From JANPJV01 sp031425695 (lineage in GTDB: Bacteria > Pseudomonadota > Gammaproteobacteria > Xanthomonadales > SZUA-5), in contig JANPJV010000249.1 in NCBI GenBank assembly GCA_031425695.1, positions 1 to 31,099 of the forward strand: a DNA stretch of 31,099 nucleotides. Reading direction: 5' to 3'. Shown here piece by piece: positions 15,107-22,473 of this stretch. Under the pieces are notes generated by a model. That model was given only the letters and a program-made list of their open reading frames with translations, was not told the origin of the DNA and searched no databases. A program made the translations under genes and the position numbers. Each line of letters opens with the position of its first letter. Positions within the stretch are counted from its first letter, which is position 1.

Positions 15107-15939
15107 GCACTCCGGTGGGATCGGCCCCGCAAGCTCCGGTGGAAGTCTCCATCCGCGGCATCGGTGCCTGGGCGATCGGCACGCCGGACTGGGCCACGCT
15201 TCGCGCGGTCGCACGCGGCGAGGCTGGGCCGGCGGCGGACGCGCTCAAGAAAGCGGCGCCCGCGCTATTGCCACCAAACGAACGCCGCCGCGCGCCGGAT
15301 TCGGTGTTGCTGGCCCTGGCGGTTGCACAGGCCGCCTGCGACGCGGCACAGGCAGACCCGGCCGTGACGCCGTCGATCTTCGCCTCGATGAATGGTGACC
15401 TTGCGATCACCGACGCCATCTGCCGAACGCTCAGCGAGGCACCGACTGATATGTCGCCGACGCGTTTTCATAATTCGGTGCACAACGCGGCCGCCGGTTA
15501 CTGGACCATCGGGGTCGGTTCACACGCGCCCTCGACCGCGCTGTCGGCGTACGCCGCCACGTTTGCGCAGGGCTTGCTCGAAGCGGCGATGCAGCTCGAC
15601 GCGGGCGCACCGCAAGTCCTGCTGGTCGCGTACGACAGCTTCGCGACCGGGCCGCTGGGCAAGGTGTCGATCAGCGAAGGCTTGCTGGGTTTCGCCATGG
15701 TGCTGGAGCGCGAAGACCAGCAGGAGCATCGCGGCCATGGCCGCTGCCGCAGCCTGAAACTGTCGCTGCACCCGGGCGCGGCACCGGCGCTGCCGCCCGG
15801 CGCGCTCGCCGATCTCGCGGGCCGGAATGCGATGGCGCCAGCGCTCGTGTTCATCGACGCACTCGCCAACGAGCGCCCGCTGTGCGAGTTGCCGGCGGGC
15901 CAGGACCTGGTCATGCGCGTGGAGCTCATTCATGGCTGA
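15103..15939 (+). CDS. Ketosynthase-like partner lacking the active-site Cys
   Basis: A 278-residue protein of the ketoacyl-synt_2 group (ApeC/chain-length-factor type in aryl polyene clusters). It keeps thiolase-fold landmarks (IRGIGAWAIGTPDW at the N-terminus, then SIFASMNGDLAITDAIC and TRFHNSVHNAAAGYWTIG) but has Asn-Ala-Ala in the position where active condensing enzymes carry Cys, and it ends before the second catalytic His. It therefore probably pairs with the upstream ketosynthase rather than condensing on its own. It starts at GTG 15103, overlapping the previous stop (GTGA). The ACC.. of the Ser-rich SHAPSTALSAYAA segment suggests a retained substrate pocket wall. Its stop overlaps the next gene by 8 bases. 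Confidence 0.82.
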   Translation: MSTPVGSAPQAPVEVSIRGIGAWAIGTPDWATLRAVARGEAGPAADALKKAAPALLPPNERRRAPDSVLLALAVAQAACDAAQADPAVTPSIFASMNGDLAITDAICRTLSEAPTDMSPTRFHNSVHNAAAGYWTIGVGSHAPSTALSAYAATFAQGLLEAAMQLDAGAPQVLLVAYDSFATGPLGKVSISEGLLGFAMVLEREDQQEHRGHGRCRSLKLSLHPGAAPALPPGALADLAGRNAMAPALVFIDALANERPLCELPAGQDLVMRVELIHG

Positions 15940-16711
15940 CGCGAAGCGCGTCGCCGTCCTGATTCCGGCGCTCAACGAAGAGTTGCGGATCCGCGAAGTG
16001 GTCGAAGGCGCGTTGCGCGTGGCGCAGCACGTCATCGTCGTCGACGATGGCTCTACCGACCGTACGCTCGAGCGCATCGCCGACCTGTCGGTGCGGGTGA
16101 TCCGCCATGCCACGCGCAAGGGCAAGGGCGAAGGCCTGCGTGCCGGCTTCCGCGCCGCCCTCGAGCTGGACGTCGACGGCGTGCTGACCATGGACGGCGA
16201 CGGCCAGCACCACGCCGCCGACATCCCGCGCCTGCTTGCCGCCGAGGACGCGTATCCCGGCCATATCGTCATCGGTGCGCGCTTGCGCAAGCGCAGCCAG
16301 CAACCCTTGCATCGCCGCCTCGCCAACGAGTTTGGCGACTGGGGCTACGCCTGGGCGATGGGCTACCGCGTCGCTGACACCCAGAGCGGCCAGCGCTACT
16401 ACCCGCGCGCGGTGTGCGAGATTGCAGACGTCGCCGGCGAAGGCTTCGTGTTCGAAGCCGACATCCTGATCCAGGCCGCGCGCCGTCTCGGCACACGCTG
16501 CGTGTGCGTGCCGATCGAATCGCGCTATGCCGGCGATGGAATCGCCGGCCAGTTCCGCCGCAGCCACTTTCGTCCGTTGAAGGACCTGTACCGCATCACC
16601 GCCCATGTCGTCGGTCGCGCACTGTCCGAGGGTGGCGCGGTGGCACTGGCGCGCTACCGGCTGGCACGCCGCGACGTGGTGCCCGTGTTCGATCCGGCTG
16701 CAGGCCCATGA
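15932..16711 (+). CDS. GT2 family glycosyltransferase
   Basis: A cytoplasmic-facing glycosyltransferase of 259 residues with a GT-A fold resembling dolichol-phosphate mannose synthase. Motifs: VAVLIPALNEE at the nucleotide-sugar site, VVDDGSTDRT, the metal-binding DGDGQHHAADIPRL, and SGQRYYPR followed by GEGFVFEADILIQAARRLG. There are no membrane helices apart from a weak C-terminal hydrophobic patch. Many xanthomonadin and aryl polyene clusters include a glycosyl- or acyltransferase that attaches the pigment to a lipid, so transfer of a sugar to or near the polyene head is a reasonable inference; donor and acceptor are unknown. It begins inside the end of the ketosynthase partner and shares ATGA with the flavoprotein that follows. 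Confidence 0.88.
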   Translation: MADAKRVAVLIPALNEELRIREVVEGALRVAQHVIVVDDGSTDRTLERIADLSVRVIRHATRKGKGEGLRAGFRAALELDVDGVLTMDGDGQHHAADIPRLLAAEDAYPGHIVIGARLRKRSQQPLHRRLANEFGDWGYAWAMGYRVADTQSGQRYYPRAVCEIADVAGEGFVFEADILIQAARRLGTRCVCVPIESRYAGDGIAGQFRRSHFRPLKDLYRITAHVVGRALSEGGAVALARYRLARRDVVPVFDPAAGP

Positions 16712-18324
16712 CCCGTGACATCGCCATCCTCGGCGGCGGCCTCGCCGGGCTCTCGCTCGCATTGCAGTTGCGAGAGAAGCATCCCGCGCTCGCCATCGTC
16801 GTGCTCGAGCGACGGGTCGGCGCAGCGCCGGAAGCCGCGTTCAAGGTCGGCGAGTCCACCGTCGAGATTGGTGCGGCGTACTTCGCGAACACGCTGGGGC
16901 TCAAGGCGCATCTGGACGCCGAGCAGATCGTCAAGTTCGGCTTTCGCTTCTTCTTCAGCGAAGGCCGCAGCGACCTCGACGGTTGCGACGAACTGGGCGC
17001 GAGCAAAGCCCTGCCGACCGGCGCCTGGCAGATCGATCGCGGGCGCTTCGAGAATTTCTTGGGCTCCATCGCGCGCGAGCGTGGCATCGAGCTTTTCGAA
17101 GGCGCTTCGGTCAAGAATGTCGACCTCGCCGACGACGAAGCGCCGCATCTCGTGTACTTCGTCCGCGACGGCGAGGCGCAGACGCTGTCCGCGCGCTGGG
17201 TCGTCGATGCGGCGGGTCGCGCAGGGCTGCTCAAGCGCAAGCTCGGGCTGGCTGAGGCGAATGCGCACAACGCCAACGCAGTCTGGTGGCGCCATTCAGC
17301 CCGGCTCACGCCGGACGACTGGACGAACGACGCCGCGTGGCGCTCGCGCTGCATTCCGCCGGAGCGCTGGCGCTCGACCAATCACTACATCGGCAATGGC
17401 TACTGGGTGTGGCTGATCCCACTGGCGTCGGGCAGCCACTCGGTCGGCATCGTGTGCGATGCGCAGACGCATCCGCTCGCAACGATGAAGACTTTCGACC
17501 TCGCCATGCAATGGATGCACGCGCATCAGCCGGGCATTGCCGAGCAGCTCGAACCCTTGCGCGACACGCTGCAGGATTTCGCTTATCTCCGCGACTTCAG
17601 CTACGGCTGCAAACAGGTGTTCTCGCCGCAGCGCTGGGCACTGACCGGCGAGGCGGGGCTGTTCCTCGATCCGTACTATTCGCCGGGCAGCGACTTCATC
17701 GCCATCAGCAACACCTACATCGCGACGCTGATCGAGAAAGACCTGGCTGGCGAGCACTGGCAGCCCTATGCCGCCATCTACGAGCAGCTCTACTTCAGCT
17801 TCTACGAAAGCACGCTGGCGATGTACCAGGACCAGTACCACCTGTTCGGCGACGCGGACATCATGCCGCTCAAAGTCATCTGGGACTACACCTACTACTG
17901 GGGTGTGCTGGCCGCCCTGTTCTTTGCCGGGCGCATCGCGAACCTGTCCACGATGTCGCGTTTGCGCTCCGAACTGGCAGAGGCCAAGGCGCTCAATTTC
18001 GCGATGCAGAAACTGCTCGGCGACTGGGGCCGCGCCAATTCGCCACGCGACCCAGCGTTGCCGCCGCGCTTCCTCGACCAGGCCAGGATTCCGTGGTTTG
18101 CAGAGCTCAACCGCGCGCTGCAGGACACCCACGACGACGCCAGTTTCCGCACGACCTTGCGAGGCAATCTGCAGCGGCTGCGCGATTTGGCGAGGGAGTT
18201 GCGCGAGGTGGCGAAAGGCTCGTGCGCCGGCCTCGATACCTCGGCGCTTGACGCGCTGTTGCCGCCCACCACCACACCGCATGAGCCGATGCTCGATAGG
18301 GCGTGGCACGGCACGTTCTCGTAG
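16708..18324 (+). CDS. Flavin-dependent halogenase-like oxidoreductase
   Basis: FAD protein of 538 residues in the tryptophan-halogenase superfamily. It carries the Rossmann GGGLAG (residues 10-15), FKVGEST (45-51), Lys76 in VKFGFRFFFSEG at the place of catalytic Lys79 of PrnA/RebH, the halogenase signature WVWLIP (233-238, pattern WxWxIP), and FLDPYYSPG (319-327, pattern FxDPxxSxG). Xanthomonadins are brominated, so a halogenation step in the pigment pathway is the leading hypothesis; a dehydrogenase or hydroxylase role cannot be excluded. The C-terminal 200 residues are long and helical. It ends the four-gene overlapping run, and its TAG stop lies in the first bases of the repeat that follows. 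Confidence 0.85.
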   Translation: MTRDIAILGGGLAGLSLALQLREKHPALAIVVLERRVGAAPEAAFKVGESTVEIGAAYFANTLGLKAHLDAEQIVKFGFRFFFSEGRSDLDGCDELGASKALPTGAWQIDRGRFENFLGSIARERGIELFEGASVKNVDLADDEAPHLVYFVRDGEAQTLSARWVVDAAGRAGLLKRKLGLAEANAHNANAVWWRHSARLTPDDWTNDAAWRSRCIPPERWRSTNHYIGNGYWVWLIPLASGSHSVGIVCDAQTHPLATMKTFDLAMQWMHAHQPGIAEQLEPLRDTLQDFAYLRDFSYGCKQVFSPQRWALTGEAGLFLDPYYSPGSDFIAISNTYIATLIEKDLAGEHWQPYAAIYEQLYFSFYESTLAMYQDQYHLFGDADIMPLKVIWDYTYYWGVLAALFFAGRIANLSTMSRLRSELAEAKALNFAMQKLLGDWGRANSPRDPALPPRFLDQARIPWFAELNRALQDTHDDASFRTTLRGNLQRLRDLARELREVAKGSCAGLDTSALDALLPPTTTPHEPMLDRAWHGTFS

Positions 18325-18540
18325 GTCACGTTGCGTCCGCGCAAATGCCCTGGTGGCGACATCGACGATTCGGACGCTACGTGACGGCTCTTCCGCATCG
18401 CATTGTCACGTAGCGCCCGAAACTCGTGGATGCACTTACAAACGGGACGCGGGCGCAACGTGACCTACGTTGAGTTTGGTCGTGAGTGGCGTCAAGTAGC
18501 CCGCCCGGCGCTAGCGCGCCAGCAGGCAACATGACCTACG
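18320..18540. repeat. CGTAGGTCACGTTG-type composite inverted repeat
   Basis: The outer arm CGTAGGTCACGTTGCG (18320) pairs with CGCAACGTGACCTACG ending near 18469. A second right-arm copy, CAACATGACCTACG, closes the region at 18540, preceded by GTCAAGTAGCCCGC, which also occurs in the copy at 7724-7826. So a complete element is followed by an extra half-element. It fills the convergent gap between the flavoprotein and the ketoreductase and includes the flavoprotein TAG stop codon. Confidence 0.85.
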
Positions 18541-18544
18541 ACAG

Positions 18545-19252
18545 CTAACCCATGCCGCCATTCACTCCGATCACCTGCCCATTGACGTAGGACGCGGCAT
18601 CCGAGGCCAGGAAGGCGACGACCGCCGCGATTTCCTCAGGGCGCCCAGCGCGCCCCGCCGGCACCGTTGCCTTGATGACTTCGGGCGGGAAGCTGGCGCC
18701 GATCATGCGGCCCTCGACGATTCCCGGTGCGACGACGTTGGCAGTGATGCCACGGCTGGCCATTTCGCGGGCGAGCGAGAGCGTGGCGCCGTGCAGGCCG
18801 GCCTTCGCCGCGGCGTAGTTGGTCTGGCCGCGATTGCCGAGCACTGCGGCCACGGACGAGACACTGATGACGCGTCCCCAGCGGGTGCGCGCCATCGGCA
18901 GCAGCAAGGGTTGGGTCACGTTGAAAAAGCCGTGCAGGGAGACGTCGATGACGCGCTTCCATTGCGCCTCGCTCATGCCGGCCATTGGCGCATCGTCGTG
19001 GATGCCGGCGTTGTTGACAACGATCTGGATCGGGCCGCCCTCCAGCAGCGTCGCGATGGCGGCGCGCGCGGCAACCCCGTCGCATACGTCGAACGCGATG
19101 GCATCAGAGCCGGCCAATTCCGCCGCGAGCGCCTGCGCTTTTTCGATGCCGGAATTGGCGTGCACGATCACCTGTAAGCCTTGCGCCGCGAGCGCGCGAC
19201 AGATCGCGCCGCCGAGGTCGCCGCTGCCGCCCGTTACCAATGCCCTTTTCAT
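18545..19252 (-). CDS. 3-oxoacyl-ACP reductase, SDR family (polyene ketoreductase)
   Basis: NADPH-dependent short-chain reductase of 235 residues closely resembling FabG and the cluster-specific ApeQ. It shows TGGSGDLGGAI (residues 7-17) in the cofactor loop, VVNNAGIHDDAP, the catalytic Ser in ISVSSVAAVLGN, Tyr and Lys in YAAAK, and the C-terminal NGQVIGVNGGMG. It should reduce each beta-ketoacyl-ACP before dehydration to extend the polyene. It is last in the minus-strand operon and is separated from the preceding hotdog gene by a 226-base palindrome whose right-hand end (in transcription order) reaches to within three bases of the ATG. AGGAT before the start codon lies inside the palindrome arm. 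Confidence 0.92.
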   Translation of the reverse strand: MKRALVTGGSGDLGGAICRALAAQGLQVIVHANSGIEKAQALAAELAGSDAIAFDVCDGVAARAAIATLLEGGPIQIVVNNAGIHDDAPMAGMSEAQWKRVIDVSLHGFFNVTQPLLLPMARTRWGRVISVSSVAAVLGNRGQTNYAAAKAGLHGATLSLAREMASRGITANVVAPGIVEGRMIGASFPPEVIKATVPAGRAGRPEEIAAVVAFLASDAASYVNGQVIGVNGGMG

Positions 19253-19255
19253 GAT

Positions 19256-19481
19256 CCTAGAAGCCTCAGTTGGACGGGGTAGAGTGTGCGGTTATGGAGG
19301 TGCAGGGCAAGGCGCAATGAGGGTGAGAGCGGTCGGCTTGCGCGGCATGCCGCGCGACCGCTCGAACGCACGCAGCTTGCTGCGGGCCGGACGGAATAGC
19401 TCTTCTATTCCGACGAGTTGCAACGCAGGCATGCGCCGCCAGAACCGTGCAATCTGCCCCGTAGCAACTGAGGTTTCTAGG
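19256..19481 (-). other. Long imperfect palindrome upstream of the ketoreductase, structured element 1
   Basis: The outer arms CCTAGAAGCCTCAGTTG (19256-19272) and CAACTGAGGTTTCTAGG (19465-19481) pair over 17 bases with one G-U, and imperfect pairing continues inward for about 25 more. Inside, in transcribed order, are: CATGCCTGCGTTGC opposite GCGCCTTGCC, hairpin B (GGAATAG-AAGAG-CTATTCC), a small GCAGCAAGCTGC hairpin, and hairpin A (stem GAGCGGTCG/CGACCGCTC around CGCGGCATGCCGCG). The same internal motifs occur at 24313-24542 with different stem sequences. It may be a cis-acting RNA structure, a non-autonomous mobile element, or both. Confidence 0.7.
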
Positions 19482-19485
19482 GTCC

Positions 19486-19917
19486 TTACTCCGGTTGCAA
19501 CATGACCGCCGCCCGCCCGCTTGCGAGCAGCCCGCCCGCATGGTCGATGCGGAATTCGTATTGCTGGCTCACAGGGCTCGCCTGAAGCAGCGTCGCATGT
19601 ACGTCGAGCCGGCCCGGCAGCATGTCGATGCGCTCGCAACGCAGCTCCACGCCGCGCAGGGACACCAACATCCCGGGACGCGCGACACCGCCCGCGCGTG
19701 CGGCCAGCAAGCCGCCATGGACCGCCATCGCCTGGGCACCGTATTCGCACAGATGCAGCGCATTCAAGCGATCACCGCGTCGCAGCGGATGGTCTGCGTG
19801 CCGATGCGAGTCGCTGATCGCGTGCAGCGAGGTGTCGTCCCAGGCCAGCACGCCATCCAGCAGGCACATGCCGAACTGGTGCGGAATCAAATTCAACAAG
19901 GTCACGCGGTCGATCAT
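19486..19917 (-). CDS. Hotdog-fold 3-hydroxyacyl-ACP dehydratase-like protein (ApeP-type)
   Basis: A 143-residue hotdog protein similar to the predicted dehydratases (COG4706) of aryl polyene clusters, called ApeP in E. coli. The N-terminus has the family motif LIPHQFGMCLLDGVL, followed by HADHPLRRGDRLNALHLCEYGAQAMAVHGGL with the conserved central helix and glutamate. The C-terminal half (LVSLRGVELRCERID, then YEFRIDHAGGLLASGRAAVML) forms the remaining strands. It probably acts with the FabZ-like protein of this operon on the growing polyene. Its ATG overlaps the exporter stop by 4 bases (ATGA), and structured element 1 follows its own stop by 4 bases. Confidence 0.85.
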   Translation of the reverse strand: MIDRVTLLNLIPHQFGMCLLDGVLAWDDTSLHAISDSHRHADHPLRRGDRLNALHLCEYGAQAMAVHGGLLAARAGGVARPGMLVSLRGVELRCERIDMLPGRLDVHATLLQASPVSQQYEFRIDHAGGLLASGRAAVMLQPE

Positions 19918-22394
19918 GCCGGGCGCTCCGTTGGGCGGCTGGTGATGAGCCAGGCCAGCAATGTCTGCAGGAGCACGCCGCCGCTGACCGTCAGTCCGAT
20001 TGCCCGCAGCACTGGCAGTTGCGACAGTGCCAGCAGCGCGAACACGAACAAGGTCGACAGGGAGCACACGACGAGCGCGTGCAGCGTGCGCCGCTGGTCG
20101 TGCGCGTCGCTGCCGGCGCGTTCGAGGAACAGCGCGTAGTCGACGCCTAGGCAGGCAGCGAGCACCAGCGACACCAGGTGGAACAGCGTGAGCGCGATTC
20201 CGAGCGCATGGAACAGCCCTAGCAAGGCCAGCGTGCCCAATGCGACCGGGGCCAAGACGCGCACGGCGCGCCGCCATGAGCCGATCGACCAGGTGATGCC
20301 GATGCACAGCAGCACCCATGCGACCGCCATCGCGTAGAGCAACCGCGCGCGCCAGGCGGTCGCGAGCGATTGCGCAGTGGCTTTCAGGTCGAGCAGATGG
20401 ACGTCCGCCTGTGTTGCGGCCCACGCCTGCAGTGCGGCTGGATTGTCGAGGCCGCTCAGCGACACCAGCCCGAGCGCACCCGATGGCTTTTGGTGGGACT
20501 GCGCCGCGCGCGGCTCTTGGTGGCTCTGCGCCGCGCGCGGCTCTTGGTGGCTCTGCGCTGCGCGCGGCTCTTTGTGGCTCTGCGCTGTGCGCGGCTCTTG
20601 GTGGGTCTGCGCTGTGCGCGGACGCTCTTCGGCCGCTCGCAACAGGCCATCCAGGCGCAGCTGCAGCGGCGTGCCCTGGAGATCTGCCGGCACGATGGGT
20701 GCACGCGTACGCGCGCGCTCGACAGCATCGAGGAAGGGCCGGAAAGCGTCGGCGGCGAACTCCGTCCCGGCTTGCGCCTGCGCGAGATCGGCCGCGAGTT
20801 TTTCCGGTGTCGGCAGGAGCGCCTGGCGCGCGCGTTGAGTGCTTTGCGACGGAAGGTATTTCGACGCGATCTCGTAGCCCGAAATCGCACGCCGCCCGAC
20901 CAGTTCGTCGAGGTCGGCCTGCAAGGCCTCGCTGCGTACCAGCACCGCTTCTGCGTCCGCGCCACGCACCACCAGCAGCCAGCGCACGTCGGGCGCGCCG
21001 AGCTCGGCACGCAGTTCGCGATCGCGCTGCAGCAGTGCCGGCGGCACCGGCGTGAGCTGACCGAGGTCGTCCTGCCACCAGCCCGCCTGCGGCAGCAGCA
21101 AACCGGCCAGGCTGGCGGCCGCGATCAGCGCGACCGGCCAGCGCGGCAAGCGGCGGCTGAGCAGGTGCCGTTGCAGCCAGCGTGGAAAGGCGGCATCGGC
21201 GGCGTCGCGGTGCACCGCTGGCAGCACGCGCGGCAGCAGATAGCGCGTCGTGAGCGATGCCACCGCGAGGCCGGTCATGGTGAATACCGCGAGCTGCCGC
21301 AGGCCGTCGACGCCGGCGAACAGGAAGATCGTGTAGGCGAGGCAGCTCGATCCCGTGCCGGCCGCGAGCGTCGGCCAGATGTGGCGCGCGGTCGTGAGCG
21401 GCGTGGCGCCCGGCTTGCCGTGGCTGAAGAGATGCACCGGATAGTCCTGCGCCACGCCGAGCAGGGTGAAGCCGAAGGCGAGGGTGATGCCGTGCATGTC
21501 GCCGAACAGGGCCGCCACCGCCGCGATGCCGGCAATGCCGCCGGTGGCGAGTGGCAAGGCGCCGTAGAGCGGCAGGCTCGCGCTGCGATAGGCCACGGCC
21601 AGCAAGGCGAGCAGCATGGCGGTCGCGGCCATGCCGAGCAGGCTGGCTTCGGAGCGGGTCTGCTCCGACATGCGCTCGGCAAAGGCGCCCGGCCCGCTGA
21701 TCTCGAGCGTACCGCGCGGTTCCGCGAGCCCGGCATGCGCCGCGCGGATGTGCTGCAGCGCGCCCTGCTGGCCGACAGGGTCGAAGCCCGGAGCCCGCGT
21801 TTCGACCAGCAGCAGTGCCTGCGTGAGATCGCGCGACATCCACACACCATCGTGGCGCTCGGGCTCGCTGGCTGGCGTCCAGGCCTGCAGCACGCGCAGC
21901 GTTTCCAGCGTAGGGTCGCGCGCCAGCAGCGGTGCCACCATCGCGGCGGCCGGCGAGGCGAGATCGCGCAGCCGATCCTGCAGCGCGGTCTTCAGTGCCG
22001 GCGCCGCGAGGCTGCCTTCCGCGGGGCCTGCCGACACCAGGTAGCGCGCGTCCTGCAGCACCTCGGGCAGTGCGTCGAGGCCTTCCTCGCCGTTGCCGGT
22101 CCACGCCAGTTCCGGCGCCTCCAGCAAGGCCTCGCGCAAGGCGCGCGAGCGTTCCGCCAGATCGTCGGGCGCGCCGCCCTGCAGCGCGAGCAGCAACAGC
22201 CGCGAGCCCGGGCCTTCGCCCAGCAACTCCATCATCAGCGTCTGGTCGGCGTCGCGCGGCGCTGGCATGAACAGGCGCAGATCGCCGCTCACCCGCAGTG
22301 TCGATGCCGACCACCCTCCCGCCAGCGCCAGCAGCACGAGCCAGATGCACAGGCGCACGGCGCGCCGCGCTGGCGCGGCAATGGTGTCGCTCAT
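19914..22394 (-). CDS. MMPL/RND-like exporter (COG4258)
   Basis: An inner-membrane exporter of 826 residues from the ATG at 22394. Two halves each begin with a membrane helix and a large periplasmic domain followed by a five-helix bundle: LCIWLVLLALAGGWSAS at the N-terminus, the first bundle around MLLALLAVAYRS...GITLAFGFTLLGVAQDYPVHLF, the second half from WPVALIAAASLAGLLL, and the last bundle with LVLAACLGVDYALFLER (the GxDY motif of MMPL helix 4/10). Aryl polyene clusters normally carry such an exporter (ApeM) beside a LolA-like protein, so pigment-lipid transport to the outer membrane is inferred. Oddities are a 27-bp tandem repeat in the second periplasmic domain and 33-bp repeats at the start codon, which leave the exact start uncertain (22427 is an alternative). 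Confidence 0.87.
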   Translation of the reverse strand: MSDTIAAPARRAVRLCIWLVLLALAGGWSASTLRVSGDLRLFMPAPRDADQTLMMELLGEGPGSRLLLLALQGGAPDDLAERSRALREALLEAPELAWTGNGEEGLDALPEVLQDARYLVSAGPAEGSLAAPALKTALQDRLRDLASPAAAMVAPLLARDPTLETLRVLQAWTPASEPERHDGVWMSRDLTQALLLVETRAPGFDPVGQQGALQHIRAAHAGLAEPRGTLEISGPGAFAERMSEQTRSEASLLGMAATAMLLALLAVAYRSASLPLYGALPLATGGIAGIAAVAALFGDMHGITLAFGFTLLGVAQDYPVHLFSHGKPGATPLTTARHIWPTLAAGTGSSCLAYTIFLFAGVDGLRQLAVFTMTGLAVASLTTRYLLPRVLPAVHRDAADAAFPRWLQRHLLSRRLPRWPVALIAAASLAGLLLPQAGWWQDDLGQLTPVPPALLQRDRELRAELGAPDVRWLLVVRGADAEAVLVRSEALQADLDELVGRRAISGYEIASKYLPSQSTQRARQALLPTPEKLAADLAQAQAGTEFAADAFRPFLDAVERARTRAPIVPADLQGTPLQLRLDGLLRAAEERPRTAQTHQEPRTAQSHKEPRAAQSHQEPRAAQSHQEPRAAQSHQKPSGALGLVSLSGLDNPAALQAWAATQADVHLLDLKATAQSLATAWRARLLYAMAVAWVLLCIGITWSIGSWRRAVRVLAPVALGTLALLGLFHALGIALTLFHLVSLVLAACLGVDYALFLERAGSDAHDQRRTLHALVVCSLSTLFVFALLALSQLPVLRAIGLTVSGGVLLQTLLAWLITSRPTERPA
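20479..20613. repeat. 27-bp in-frame minisatellite inside the exporter gene
   Basis: Four well-conserved 27-bp units (20506-20532, 20533-20559, 20560-20586, 20587-20613) and a degenerate fifth (20479-20505) encode tandem nonapeptides of the type EPRAAQSHQ. Units two and three differ by one base. They lie in the second periplasmic domain of the exporter, before a LVSLSGLDN segment. Copy-number change would keep the reading frame. Confidence 0.92.
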
Positions 22395-22452
22395 GTGCGA
22401 GCGGCCATGGCCGCGATGCTCGCTCATGTGGGAGCGGGCATGCCGGCGATGC
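22387..22452. repeat. Two 33-bp REP-like units at the exporter start
   Basis: Units 22387-22419 and 22420-22452 each hold a dyad around GGCCATGGCC or GGGCATGCCGG, flanked by TCGCTCATGTG and GCGATGC. Read on the minus strand, each unit ends in CACATGAGCGA, so the repeat itself supplies the candidate ATG codons (22394 and 22427) of the exporter. The unit is 11 codons long and in frame. Confidence 0.8.
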
Positions 22453-22473
22453 TCTCGAGCCTGTGCAGTGGAG

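Noticed and set aside
19486..22350. A 954-residue fusion of the hotdog protein with an upstream Arg/Ala-rich region
   Set aside because: The part above the ATG at 19917 is the exporter gene read in the wrong frame; the hotdog family begins exactly at MIDRVTLLNLIPH.
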